Shown one piece after another: positions 1-6,050 of a stretch of DNA of 19,901 bases. The notes under the pieces are model-generated. The model did no database searches, was not told the DNA's origin, and was given only the letters and a program-made list of their open reading frames with translations. The stretch is from JAJOKK01 sp965370555. Lineage in GTDB: Bacteria > Bipolaricaulota > Bipolaricaulia > UBA7950 > UBA9294. The stretch's first letter is position 1. Every line of letters begins with the position of its first letter. The position numbers and the translations under genes were made by a program. The stretch spans positions 1 to 19,901 of the forward strand of contig CBDUVB010000029.1 in the NCBI GenBank assembly GCA_965370555.1. The letters run 5' to 3'.

Positions 1-64
1 CCGCTACTTTGAGAATCGGTTGGGGACACTTCAATCCCAATGCGTCCAAAGTATAGCTGGCCAT
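1..64 (-). CDS. tusA: TusA-family sulfur carrier protein, second copy (5' part only, runs off the window)
   Basis: Only the first 21 codons are present; the gene continues beyond the left edge. The translation begins MASYTLDALGLKCPQP, with the CPxP motif (Cys13) that in TusA/SirA proteins carries persulfide sulfur. The start is the ATG at 62-64, preceded by an AAAGGAG Shine-Dalgarno site about nine bases upstream; no earlier ATG is in frame. The visible part differs from the complete copy at 5749-5970 by one base (Ser for Arg at residue 3). It lies 151 bases downstream of mvhA in the same direction, so it is probably read with the hydrogenase operon. Identity as TusA is confident; whether this copy is intact cannot be seen. 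Confidence 0.82.
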   Translation of the reverse strand, partial: MASYTLDALGLKCPQPILKVA

Positions 65-99
65 TCTCTTCACGCTCCTTTCTGTATCCGTTCTCTTCA

Positions 100-118
100 G
101 CCTTCTCTGCGTGAAGGC
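100..118 (-). other. Hairpin in tusA leader (left copy)
   Basis: A perfect inverted repeat on the minus strand: GCCTTC, a 7-base loop ACGCAGA, then GAAGGC, roughly 35 bases before the tusA start codon. The identical hairpin recurs at 6006-6024 before the other tusA. There is no following T-run, so a processing or mRNA-stability element is more likely than a terminator; that role is inferred. Confidence 0.5.
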
Positions 119-124
119 TCCCTT

Positions 125-145
125 CCTGCGGTGTTTGATCGCAGG
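125..145 (-). other. Intercistronic hairpin after mvhA
   Basis: On the minus strand CCTGCG and CGCAGG pair around a 9-base loop, between the mvhA stop (216) and the second tusA. No T-run follows, so it is not a clear terminator. It may set mRNA processing or stability between the hydrogenase genes and tusA. Confidence 0.35.
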
Positions 146-215
146 GCCTTATCTTTCTATGAGGTCCTTGCTGGCTCTCATTTTCCACCGGGGCTTCTCG
201 CCCGTCAAGTACGTC

Positions 216-1697
216 TTATTCACAAACATCGAGGCTCCATGGGAAAATGCGGTCCACGGTGTTTCCCGACTTATCACGCAAGACTATTTCTAACGGCATC
301 TTTCCCGACAGGCTGTGTGTTGCGCAGGAGAGGCAAGGATCGTATGCCCTAAACGCCATCTCTACCATATTCAGCAAACCTTCACTGACTTTCCCACCTT
401 TTATAAGCTTCTTTGCGGCTTTCTCAATGGACATACATATCGGAGCGGAATTGAAAAGCGTTGCCACCAAGAGGTTGACATGTGTCAATACCCCCCTTTC
501 ATCTGTTTGATAGTGGTGAATCAGAGTACCACGCGGTGCTTCTACAATTCCGAATCCCTCTTTCGGCGTCTTGAGATCCATGTTTCTGATATCAGGTGAA
601 GTAAGCTCTTCTGCATCTGCAAGCTCAGTTACACGTTCAGCGGCATAGAGAATCTCAACCAATCTTGCCCAGTGCAGGGCAAGTGTGTTATGAACCGGTT
701 TCCCTCCGAGAGTTTCGTACATTCTTTCATACTCTTCCTGTGCAAGCGGCGTACTCATTCCATCAGCAGCATTTAGTCTGGCAAGAGGGGCCACCCTCAC
801 AATTCCGCTGTCATTACCGCCGACGAAGCCCTTCCAGCCGGTTTTTCGCATATATGGGAACTTGATATAGCTCCACTCTTCCACGTGTTCGGCAAAAATA
901 TTCGCATAATCCTTCGGCTCAAAGAGTTCTATTTGCTTGCCGTCCGTGTTAACAATGCGAACCTTCCCATCATAAAAATTGATGTTGTTATTACTATCGA
1001 CCGTTCCCATGTAGTTTGTTTCATCATAATATATATCTGAAACGATAATATCAAGATATTTTTTGTTTTTGAGCACGATGTCATTAAATAGTTGCAGCGT
1101 CAATTGTGAGAATTCAATTGCGTCCTTGGCAAAGGATCTTATCTCGTTGCGGGTTTCCTCTGTGACGGCTTTTGCAACCCCACCCGGAAGTCCAAGTACA
1201 GGATGAATTGGCTTTCCGCCCATCTTTGCCATAATGTTCCTGCACCGCTTTCTGATATTGATGACGCGCTTAGCTGTTTCCATACCGACTTTGTCTATGA
1301 CACCAAGAATATTTCGGGAGGCCGCTGGCGCTTGGGGGCCCACTACGAAATCTGGCCCGCCAAGGAAATAAAAATGGATAGTATGATCCTCAAACATGAA
1401 AAGATTATAAAAAAGCTCCCGGATTACCTTGGCGGCAGGGGTAGGCTCGACGCCCCAGAGCGAGTCGAGGGTCTTTGTGGATGCCATATGATGGGCTGTC
1501 GGACAGACACCACATATCCGTGAGGTGATTTGAGGCATTTCTTCCGCGGGTCTCCCAACGCAGAATGCTTCAAAACCCCGCAGTTCAGGGACTTGGAAGA
1601 AAGCCCTGTCAACATCACCGTTATCATCAAGGATTATCGATATCTTCCCATGCCCCTCTAAGCGTGTGACAGGATCTATGGTTATTGTTTTGCCCAT
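216..1697 (-). CDS. mvhA: [NiFe]-hydrogenase large subunit, F420-non-reducing type (MvhA, group 3c)
   Basis: This 493-residue protein is the catalytic subunit, carrying the NiFe(CN)2CO centre that splits or forms H2 in the cytoplasm. The N-terminal nickel-binding motif RICGVC (Cys62, Cys65) is followed by PTAHH, and the C-terminal pair is DPCLSCATH (Cys455, Cys458, His461). All four ligands are cysteine, so there is no selenocysteine version here. About 32 residues follow His461; in this family such a tail is removed by a dedicated endopeptidase after nickel insertion, and no such gene is in the window. The start ATG overlaps the mvhG stop by one base (TAATG), giving translational coupling. 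The order hdrA-mvhD-mvhG-mvhA marks it as the Mvh/group 3c type that passes electrons through MvhD to HdrA. Its DNA is AT-richer than the genes right of about 5.3 kb. Confidence 0.95.
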   Translation of the reverse strand: MGKTITIDPVTRLEGHGKISIILDDNGDVDRAFFQVPELRGFEAFCVGRPAEEMPQITSRICGVCPTAHHMASTKTLDSLWGVEPTPAAKVIRELFYNLFMFEDHTIHFYFLGGPDFVVGPQAPAASRNILGVIDKVGMETAKRVINIRKRCRNIMAKMGGKPIHPVLGLPGGVAKAVTEETRNEIRSFAKDAIEFSQLTLQLFNDIVLKNKKYLDIIVSDIYYDETNYMGTVDSNNNINFYDGKVRIVNTDGKQIELFEPKDYANIFAEHVEEWSYIKFPYMRKTGWKGFVGGNDSGIVRVAPLARLNAADGMSTPLAQEEYERMYETLGGKPVHNTLALHWARLVEILYAAERVTELADAEELTSPDIRNMDLKTPKEGFGIVEAPRGTLIHHYQTDERGVLTHVNLLVATLFNSAPICMSIEKAAKKLIKGGKVSEGLLNMVEMAFRAYDPCLSCATHSLSGKMPLEIVLRDKSGNTVDRIFPWSLDVCE

Positions 1698-2674
1698 TAG
1701 TTAACCCCCTCTCGCTCTCGCGCACTTCCAAGCAAGGATGCAGACATGGCGTATCTATAAAATGTTCCTGCAGGATCGACAATTCCTTCCAGAGCCCTGT
1801 CTGCACTTTGAGGATCGTCTCCTTCAAGAACACTGCCCAGTGTGGCTATCATCTTTGCTCCCTGGTCCTTACAGGAATCTGTAGGACCAAAACACCCCGT
1901 ACACGGCATGTTGCCGCTTATGCACGTCTGACCGCATCCATCCCTGGTTGCAGGCCCCATACAAATTATGCCCTGCGCAAGAAAGCATTTCTCAGGATCC
2001 AGCTCTACGTCTATCACCCTCTTTACCTTAGTTATCGATACGTCCTCCGGTTTGGTTTCGTTACGGTCACATGAGCTGCATAGCGATTTATCGGGCGATA
2101 AAACTGCTCCTTTCGATGGAAGTTTATTTTCCAGTATTGCTGTTACAGCACTTCCTATCAGTTCCGGGGTAGGAGGACAACCCGGGAGTGAATAATCTAC
2201 ATCGATAACATCGCCCAATTTATATACGGTTTCGTAAAATGCAGGAAGTGAAAGGTTGTGCCCATCGACGGTTGACCCAGTCTTGGGTTCCACGCCCTCA
2301 GGATTCGTGACAGTCGGAGACTTATGATAACAGCAGTCGAAGATATTTCTCTTGCTTGTGAGATTTGCAAGAGCCGGAATCCCTCCAAGGGAGGAACAAC
2401 TTCCAAAGGCAACAACCAACCTCGACTTCTTGCGTAACAGTTTGGCGATATGTTCCTGCTCTTCAGTCCTTATGGCGCCGTTAATAAACGAAACGGCAAT
2501 GCTTTCATCGTTCATTGTCTTCACGTCTTTGTATTTAAAATCGAGGGCTATCGGCCAGAGTATAATATCTACGGCTGTAACAACGTCAAGAATCTCTTCG
2601 GCAAGATCTACCACTGCTTCCTCGCATCCGCCGCAGGAAGCGCACCAGTAAAATGCTACCTTCGGTTTAGTCAT
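1697..2674 (-). CDS. mvhG: [NiFe]-hydrogenase small subunit (MvhG)
   Basis: The 325-residue iron-sulfur subunit relays electrons from the NiFe site to MvhD. It begins MTKPKVAFYWCASCGGCEEA; Cys14, Cys17, Cys93 (FGSCSS) and Cys166 (LPGCPP) fit the proximal 4Fe-4S ligand pattern of hydrogenase small subunits. A second cysteine-rich part (Cys199, 202, 230, 238, 247, 251, 258, 261, 268) fits the medial and distal clusters. There is no twin-arginine signal, so the protein is cytoplasmic, as expected for group 3. Its ATG overlaps the mvhD stop by one base and its stop overlaps the mvhA start by one base, so mvhD, mvhG and mvhA form a coupled set. Length matches the family. Confidence 0.94.
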   Translation of the reverse strand: MTKPKVAFYWCASCGGCEEAVVDLAEEILDVVTAVDIILWPIALDFKYKDVKTMNDESIAVSFINGAIRTEEQEHIAKLLRKKSRLVVAFGSCSSLGGIPALANLTSKRNIFDCCYHKSPTVTNPEGVEPKTGSTVDGHNLSLPAFYETVYKLGDVIDVDYSLPGCPPTPELIGSAVTAILENKLPSKGAVLSPDKSLCSSCDRNETKPEDVSITKVKRVIDVELDPEKCFLAQGIICMGPATRDGCGQTCISGNMPCTGCFGPTDSCKDQGAKMIATLGSVLEGDDPQSADRALEGIVDPAGTFYRYAMSASLLGSAREREGVN

Positions 2675-3105
2675 TATGCCACCGCACTTTCTACAAAACC
2701 TTTAATCTCAAGCGGGCCGAGCTCTTTTATTGTGGTTACCAGCTCGTTAGCTACCTCGCGAAAACGCTCGGCCTCACCGGCTGCTACCCAGTCAAGCCTC
2801 ATCCGCCTTTTGTCGATTCCAAACTGACCGAGCATCCTGGCAAGTAGTTTAAAACGCTTCATCGCCTTTATGTTCCCAGAGCGGTAATGACAGTCTCCCG
2901 GATGACAGCCCAGCACCATGACCCCACTAGCACCTTTTCTAAAGGCATCCATTACAAATTGTGGGTCAACACGGCCACTGCACATTACCCTGATCAGTTT
3001 TATATTTGCGGGGTAGTCAAGCTTCTGTTCCCCCGCCTTATCAGCTCCTGCATATGAACACCAATTGCAGACAAACGTAACTATCGCCGGCTTAAAATCA
3101 GACAT
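2674..3105 (-). CDS. mvhD: Hydrogenase/heterodisulfide reductase iron-sulfur subunit MvhD, copy 1
   Basis: The 143-residue protein is the 2Fe-2S adaptor that hands electrons from the MvhAG hydrogenase to HdrA. Visible family motifs are VCNWCSYAGAD near the N-terminus, VMCSGRVDP mid-chain and GCHPGDCHYRSGN, which supply the conserved cysteines. The start has a perfect GGAGGT ribosome binding site seven bases ahead, lying inside the end of hdrA; the two genes overlap by 8 bases. It is clearly paralogous to the protein at 5284-5709. Position between hdrA and mvhG is the classic arrangement and suggests this copy serves the adjacent hydrogenase. Confidence 0.95.
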   Translation of the reverse strand: MSDFKPAIVTFVCNWCSYAGADKAGEQKLDYPANIKLIRVMCSGRVDPQFVMDAFRKGASGVMVLGCHPGDCHYRSGNIKAMKRFKLLARMLGQFGIDKRRMRLDWVAAGEAERFREVANELVTTIKELGPLEIKGFVESAVA

Positions 3106-5047
3106 TTACTAGACCTCCAATCTCTGCATAAATTTGATCATCGGTGAAATGCTTTGCCTTGACTGCGCCGCTCGGACACGCTGCAGCACACGTACCGCAT
3201 CCACGACATAACCCTTCGTTAACAACACTGACGTTCTTTTCTTTATCGTAGGTTATCGCCTTGTACGGGCAGACCATGATGCAAAGCTTGCAACCACCAC
3301 ATTTCTCTTCGTCAATGACTGCCGTCAGAACTTCGAGTTCAATTTCGCGCCCCGGTACAAGCTTGCTTAACGCATCGCCGGCTGCTGCCTTTGCTCTTGT
3401 CACTGCCGTACTTACATTACACGGGCCCGCCGCGCATCCGGCGATATAGATACCATCTAGGGAAGCACCTGTGGCATGCAAAAGGACATGATCGGGTTTT
3501 AAAAAGCCATTCTCTTCCAGTTCAATATTAAGCATCTTGGCTAGAGCTTCTGTACCGGAAGGTGGCGTTATTCCGGTGGCGAGCACAACCATGTCAATCT
3601 CTATAGGATCGATACCAGCGCCTTCTAGTCTTATATTCTCGCCGTTCGCAGAAAGTTTTATGGATTTGAGATCTGAACATTTAAGATATTTCGTTCCTTC
3701 ATTGACCTGTCTTTTGTAGAATTCATACTCTCTCAGGGTGGGAAATACAAGGTCATTACAAATGTTGAATATTCTTGCGTTGGGAACCTGTTTGCGAACA
3801 AGCTCGCCAACCTTCGCTGCTCCAGTACAACATATTCCTGAACAATAAGGAATGCCATCTTCTCGCAATGATCCGGCACAATGGATGACTGCGATAGAGG
3901 AGGGTTGTTTGCCGTTCTTCAGCCTGATCTTTCCCCCGGAGGGTCCATTGGAACTTGCAATTCGTTCAAATTCGGCTAACGTGTAAACATTCTCAATCTT
4001 TCCGTAACCCAAATCCTTTATTGCAGAGGGATCTCCCGGTTCAAAGCCGGTAGCAACTACAATGGCCCCCACCTGAACTTCGATGTCCTCGTCTTTCTGT
4101 TCGAAGTTTATGGAACCGAAAGGACAAGCTTCAACACATGCCTCGCATGAACCATCGACAAAGTGTTTACAATTGTCCTTATCTATTGCCGCAGCGGCAG
4201 GAACAGAGCCAGGGAAAAGACTGTAAATTGCTTTCCTCGTGCCCAGGCCAAGATGAAATCGGCTCTCTACCTCTACCGGACATGCTTCAAAACAGGCCTC
4301 ACATCCTATACAGCTCTCGTCAACGAATCTCGCCTCCTTGTGGATCTTTACAGTGAAGTTCCCGTAGAAGCCCAAGACTTCCCTCACCTCGGCATTTGCA
4401 ATTACAGTAATATTGGGTTTATCCCTGATGGCTGCAAGCCTTGGGGCAAGAAGACAGGGCGAACAGTCCATGTCTGGGGCCACTTCTTCCGTTCTAATCA
4501 CGGACCCACCGATGGATATATCTTTCTCGACAAGATAGACCTTCCGGCCTGCCGTTGCCGCTGTCAGAGCAGCCTCTACTCCCGCTATTCCCCCGCCGAT
4601 AATAAGAATATCAGAGATAATCTCCATGGACCGCCTTTCAAGCGGCTCGGATAGCCAGGACCTCTTTACGGCGGCATTTATCAACGTCATTGCTTTCTCA
4701 GTCGCCTCTGGCTTATCACTTGTAACCCACGCACACTGCTCGCGGATATTCGCAAGCTGAACAGTACCTATATTCATTCCGCTCTCTTCTGCCAAATCCT
4801 GAAAGGTCTTTTCGTGCATTTTGGGCGAGCAACCGGCAATGATGATGCTTTCGGGCGTATTTCGGGTGAGTGACGCAACAAAACGTTTCTTGCCGTCTGG
4901 CGAACAGAGCAGATCGTATGTTTCAACAACATCTATATCATCACTCTTTTCCGCCCATTTGGCAACAGACTCAATGTCAACAGAATTTGCTATATTTGTG
5001 CCACATCTGCATAAGAAAAGCGACGTTTTTCTTCTGTTTTCCGCCAT
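3098..5047 (-). CDS. hdrA: Heterodisulfide reductase subunit A (HdrA), electron-bifurcating FAD/iron-sulfur protein
   Basis: At 649 residues this is a complete, conventional-length HdrA. In order it shows an N-terminal domain with FLCRCGTNI (Cys13, Cys15) and ANIREQCAW; the FAD Rossmann motif GGGIAG at 151-156; an inserted ferredoxin with CIGCEACFEACP (about 246-257) and a second set at Cys293, 301, 304, 308; an IPYCSGICC cysteine cluster; and two C-terminal 4Fe-4S motifs, CGGCKLCIMVCP (583-594) and CRGCGTCAAACP (614-625). HdrA proteins bifurcate electrons at FAD between a high- and a low-potential acceptor, usually ferredoxin. Its partners HdrB and HdrC are not in the window. The start has an AGGGGG site six bases upstream. 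It overlaps mvhD by 8 bases. Local base composition is AT-rich compared with the large HdrA fusion at 6051-9290, so recent common ancestry of the two is unlikely. Confidence 0.95.
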   Translation of the reverse strand: MAENRRKTSLFLCRCGTNIANSVDIESVAKWAEKSDDIDVVETYDLLCSPDGKKRFVASLTRNTPESIIIAGCSPKMHEKTFQDLAEESGMNIGTVQLANIREQCAWVTSDKPEATEKAMTLINAAVKRSWLSEPLERRSMEIISDILIIGGGIAGVEAALTAATAGRKVYLVEKDISIGGSVIRTEEVAPDMDCSPCLLAPRLAAIRDKPNITVIANAEVREVLGFYGNFTVKIHKEARFVDESCIGCEACFEACPVEVESRFHLGLGTRKAIYSLFPGSVPAAAAIDKDNCKHFVDGSCEACVEACPFGSINFEQKDEDIEVQVGAIVVATGFEPGDPSAIKDLGYGKIENVYTLAEFERIASSNGPSGGKIRLKNGKQPSSIAVIHCAGSLREDGIPYCSGICCTGAAKVGELVRKQVPNARIFNICNDLVFPTLREYEFYKRQVNEGTKYLKCSDLKSIKLSANGENIRLEGAGIDPIEIDMVVLATGITPPSGTEALAKMLNIELEENGFLKPDHVLLHATGASLDGIYIAGCAAGPCNVSTAVTRAKAAAGDALSKLVPGREIELEVLTAVIDEEKCGGCKLCIMVCPYKAITYDKEKNVSVVNEGLCRGCGTCAAACPSGAVKAKHFTDDQIYAEIGGLVNV

Positions 5048-5283
5048 TCGTTTCCCCCTTTAACGATACCGAACAAGGGCAAGACATCCTTGTTCCCAAT
5101 CACACGCTTAAGGTTGCGCCGTGAGAGTTCCTTCTGTAAAGAATAACTGCAATCATCAAAATCAAACTCTCTCCGTTTAGGAAATCTGCTCATCTGCTAT
5201 TCGCTTTCTGGACCGAATAAAACCATCCCCTAAAGGTCTAACTCTGTAGCCGTCGAGGCACGGTTTCTCTACCATTGTTTTCC
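5048..5283. other. Long intergenic gap between mvhD copy 2 and hdrA
   Basis: At 236 bases this is the longest gap in the window and roughly where base composition changes from AT-richer (left) to GC-richer (right). Two short minus-strand frames, from ATG 5275 (32 codons) and ATG 5193 (67 codons, running into hdrA), overlap each other but match no family I recognise and lack a good ribosome binding site. A perfect hairpin sits near the hdrA end. I see no convincing promoter. It may be a junction left by insertion of the mvh-hdrA block. Confidence 0.5.
5071..5095 (-). other. Perfect 8-bp hairpin upstream of hdrA
   Basis: GAACAAGG and CCTTGTTC form a perfect 8-bp stem with a 9-base loop, ending about 24 bases before the hdrA start codon. 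No T-run follows, so it is not an obvious terminator. It could be an attenuator, processing site or 5' stabilizing stem for the hdrA-mvhDGA message; this is inference. Confidence 0.5.
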
Positions 5284-5709
5284 CTAGATGAATACTTCCT
5301 TCCTCGTGAGGTTTGGTCCCAGCTCTTTTATCTTCTCCGTGAACGTCGTTACTACTTCGGCGAAACGTGGCCCTTCGGAAGCTGAGATCCAGGAAAGGCG
5401 CAACCGCTCTGCGTCCAGTCCTAACTCCTCGAATATCTTGTTCAAGAGTGCGAACTTCCGACGCGCGTGATAGTTGCCCTTCAAGTAGTGACAGTCCCCT
5501 GGATGACATCCTCCGATGAGCACACCGTCTGCCCCACCTAGGAACGCCTTGATCACGAACAGAGGATCAACTCTGCTGGAGCACATCACCCGGATTACCC
5601 TCAAGCTGGCGGGCATCTGAAGCCTGCTCACTCCAGCAAGGTCCGCACCGGCATAGGAACACCAGTTACAGAGAAATGCTACTATTCTCGGCTCAAACTC
5701 TTCACTCAT
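5284..5709 (-). CDS. mvhD: MvhD-type 2Fe-2S electron-transfer subunit, copy 2
   Basis: The 141-residue protein has the same family motifs as copy 1: LCNWCSYAGAD, VMCSSRVDP and GCHPGDCHYLKGN. The two copies are clearly homologous along their length but differ widely in between, so they are old paralogues rather than a fresh duplication. This copy is GC-richer, follows tusA by 39 bases, and lies downstream of the NuoG-HdrA fusion gene. It probably evolved with the NuoEFG-HdrA complex, giving that complex its own docking subunit for a hydrogenase or other donor. The ribosome binding site is weak. Pairing of each MvhD with a particular HdrA is inference from gene order. Confidence 0.93.
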   Translation of the reverse strand: MSEEFEPRIVAFLCNWCSYAGADLAGVSRLQMPASLRVIRVMCSSRVDPLFVIKAFLGGADGVLIGGCHPGDCHYLKGNYHARRKFALLNKIFEELGLDAERLRLSWISASEGPRFAEVVTTFTEKIKELGPNLTRKEVFI

Positions 5710-5748
5710 GGTGACCTGATCCCTTTCCCGCCTTTGGGCGCGCTTCCT

Positions 5749-5970
5749 CTAAAACTGTATCTGCGCCTTGTGTTTTCCGCTTTCCGTCGTGCAGAAAAGC
5801 AGAGTCTTCCCGGACTTCTCACACCAGGACACAATATCTTGGGGGAAAGATTCGCAGTTGGATAGTACCTCCAACATATCCCCCGCCTGCAACTCCTTCG
5901 CTTTTACCGCTACTTTGAGAATCGGTTGGGGACACTTCAATCCCAATGCGTCCAAAGTATATCTGGCCAT
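5749..5970 (-). CDS. tusA: TusA-family sulfur carrier protein, complete copy
   Basis: A small 73-residue protein starting MARYTLDALGLKCPQP; the CPxP motif (Cys13) is the persulfide-carrying cysteine of TusA/SirA/YedF proteins. I chose the ATG at 5968-5970 because AAAGGAGG lies nine bases upstream; a longer frame from ATG 5997 would place the ribosome binding site inside the gene and has no counterpart in the second copy. Two further cysteines (residues 50 and 60) could also react. It lies 80 bases after the NuoG-HdrA gene and 39 before mvhD copy 2. TusA relatives accompany HdrA-like proteins in sulfur-oxidizing sHdr systems, but no sHdr partners are present here, so its role is open: sulfur delivery for cofactor building, tRNA thiolation or a redox function. 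Confidence 0.9.
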   Translation of the reverse strand: MARYTLDALGLKCPQPILKVAVKAKELQAGDMLEVLSNCESFPQDIVSWCEKSGKTLLFCTTESGKHKAQIQF

Positions 5971-6024
5971 TCTCTTCACCCTCCTTTCTGGATCCATTCT
6001 CCTCAGCCTTCTCTGCGTGAAGGC
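5907..6024. repeat. Direct repeat, right copy (tusA 5' end plus leader)
   Basis: This matches positions 1-118 with about five mismatches and the same orientation. It includes the tusA start, its ribosome binding site and the upstream hairpin. Such near-identical direct repeats 5.9 kb apart could permit recombination that deletes or amplifies the block between them (mvhA through mvhD copy 2). Confidence 0.9.
6006..6024 (-). other. Hairpin in tusA leader (right copy)
   Basis: Identical to the hairpin at 100-118: a 6-bp GCCTTC/GAAGGC stem with a 7-base loop. It lies between the NuoG-HdrA stop codon (6051) and tusA. Conservation in both leaders while the surrounding bases vary slightly hints at function, though both may simply be part of one recent duplication. 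Confidence 0.5.
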
Positions 6025-6050
6025 CCCTTCCCACTGCTACTCAGCTTGCT

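Larger units (their letters stand above)
1..118. repeat. Direct repeat, left copy (tusA 5' end plus leader)
   Basis: Positions 1-118 match 5907-6024 in the same orientation with about five mismatches (near 56, 74, 84, 90 and 96). The repeat covers the tusA start, its ribosome binding site and an upstream hairpin, and homology fades near position 119-125. The left end is cut by the window, so the full length is unknown. The two copies bracket mvhA, mvhG, mvhD, hdrA and the second mvhD. Confidence 0.9.

Noticed and set aside
216..3105. Possible selenocysteine (in-frame TGA) in hydrogenase or MvhD, as in some methanogens
   Set aside because: All motif positions are ordinary cysteine codons within uninterrupted frames, and no SECIS-like element was needed.
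4990..5193. 67-codon minus-strand frame running into hdrA
   Set aside because: No recognisable family, poor ribosome binding site, and it overlaps the well-supported start of hdrA. Kept only as a possible remnant in the gap description.
5177..5509. 110-codon minus-strand frame over mvhD copy 2
   Set aside because: Most of it lies in another frame of mvhD copy 2, and only the last 32 codons are outside; no homology seen.
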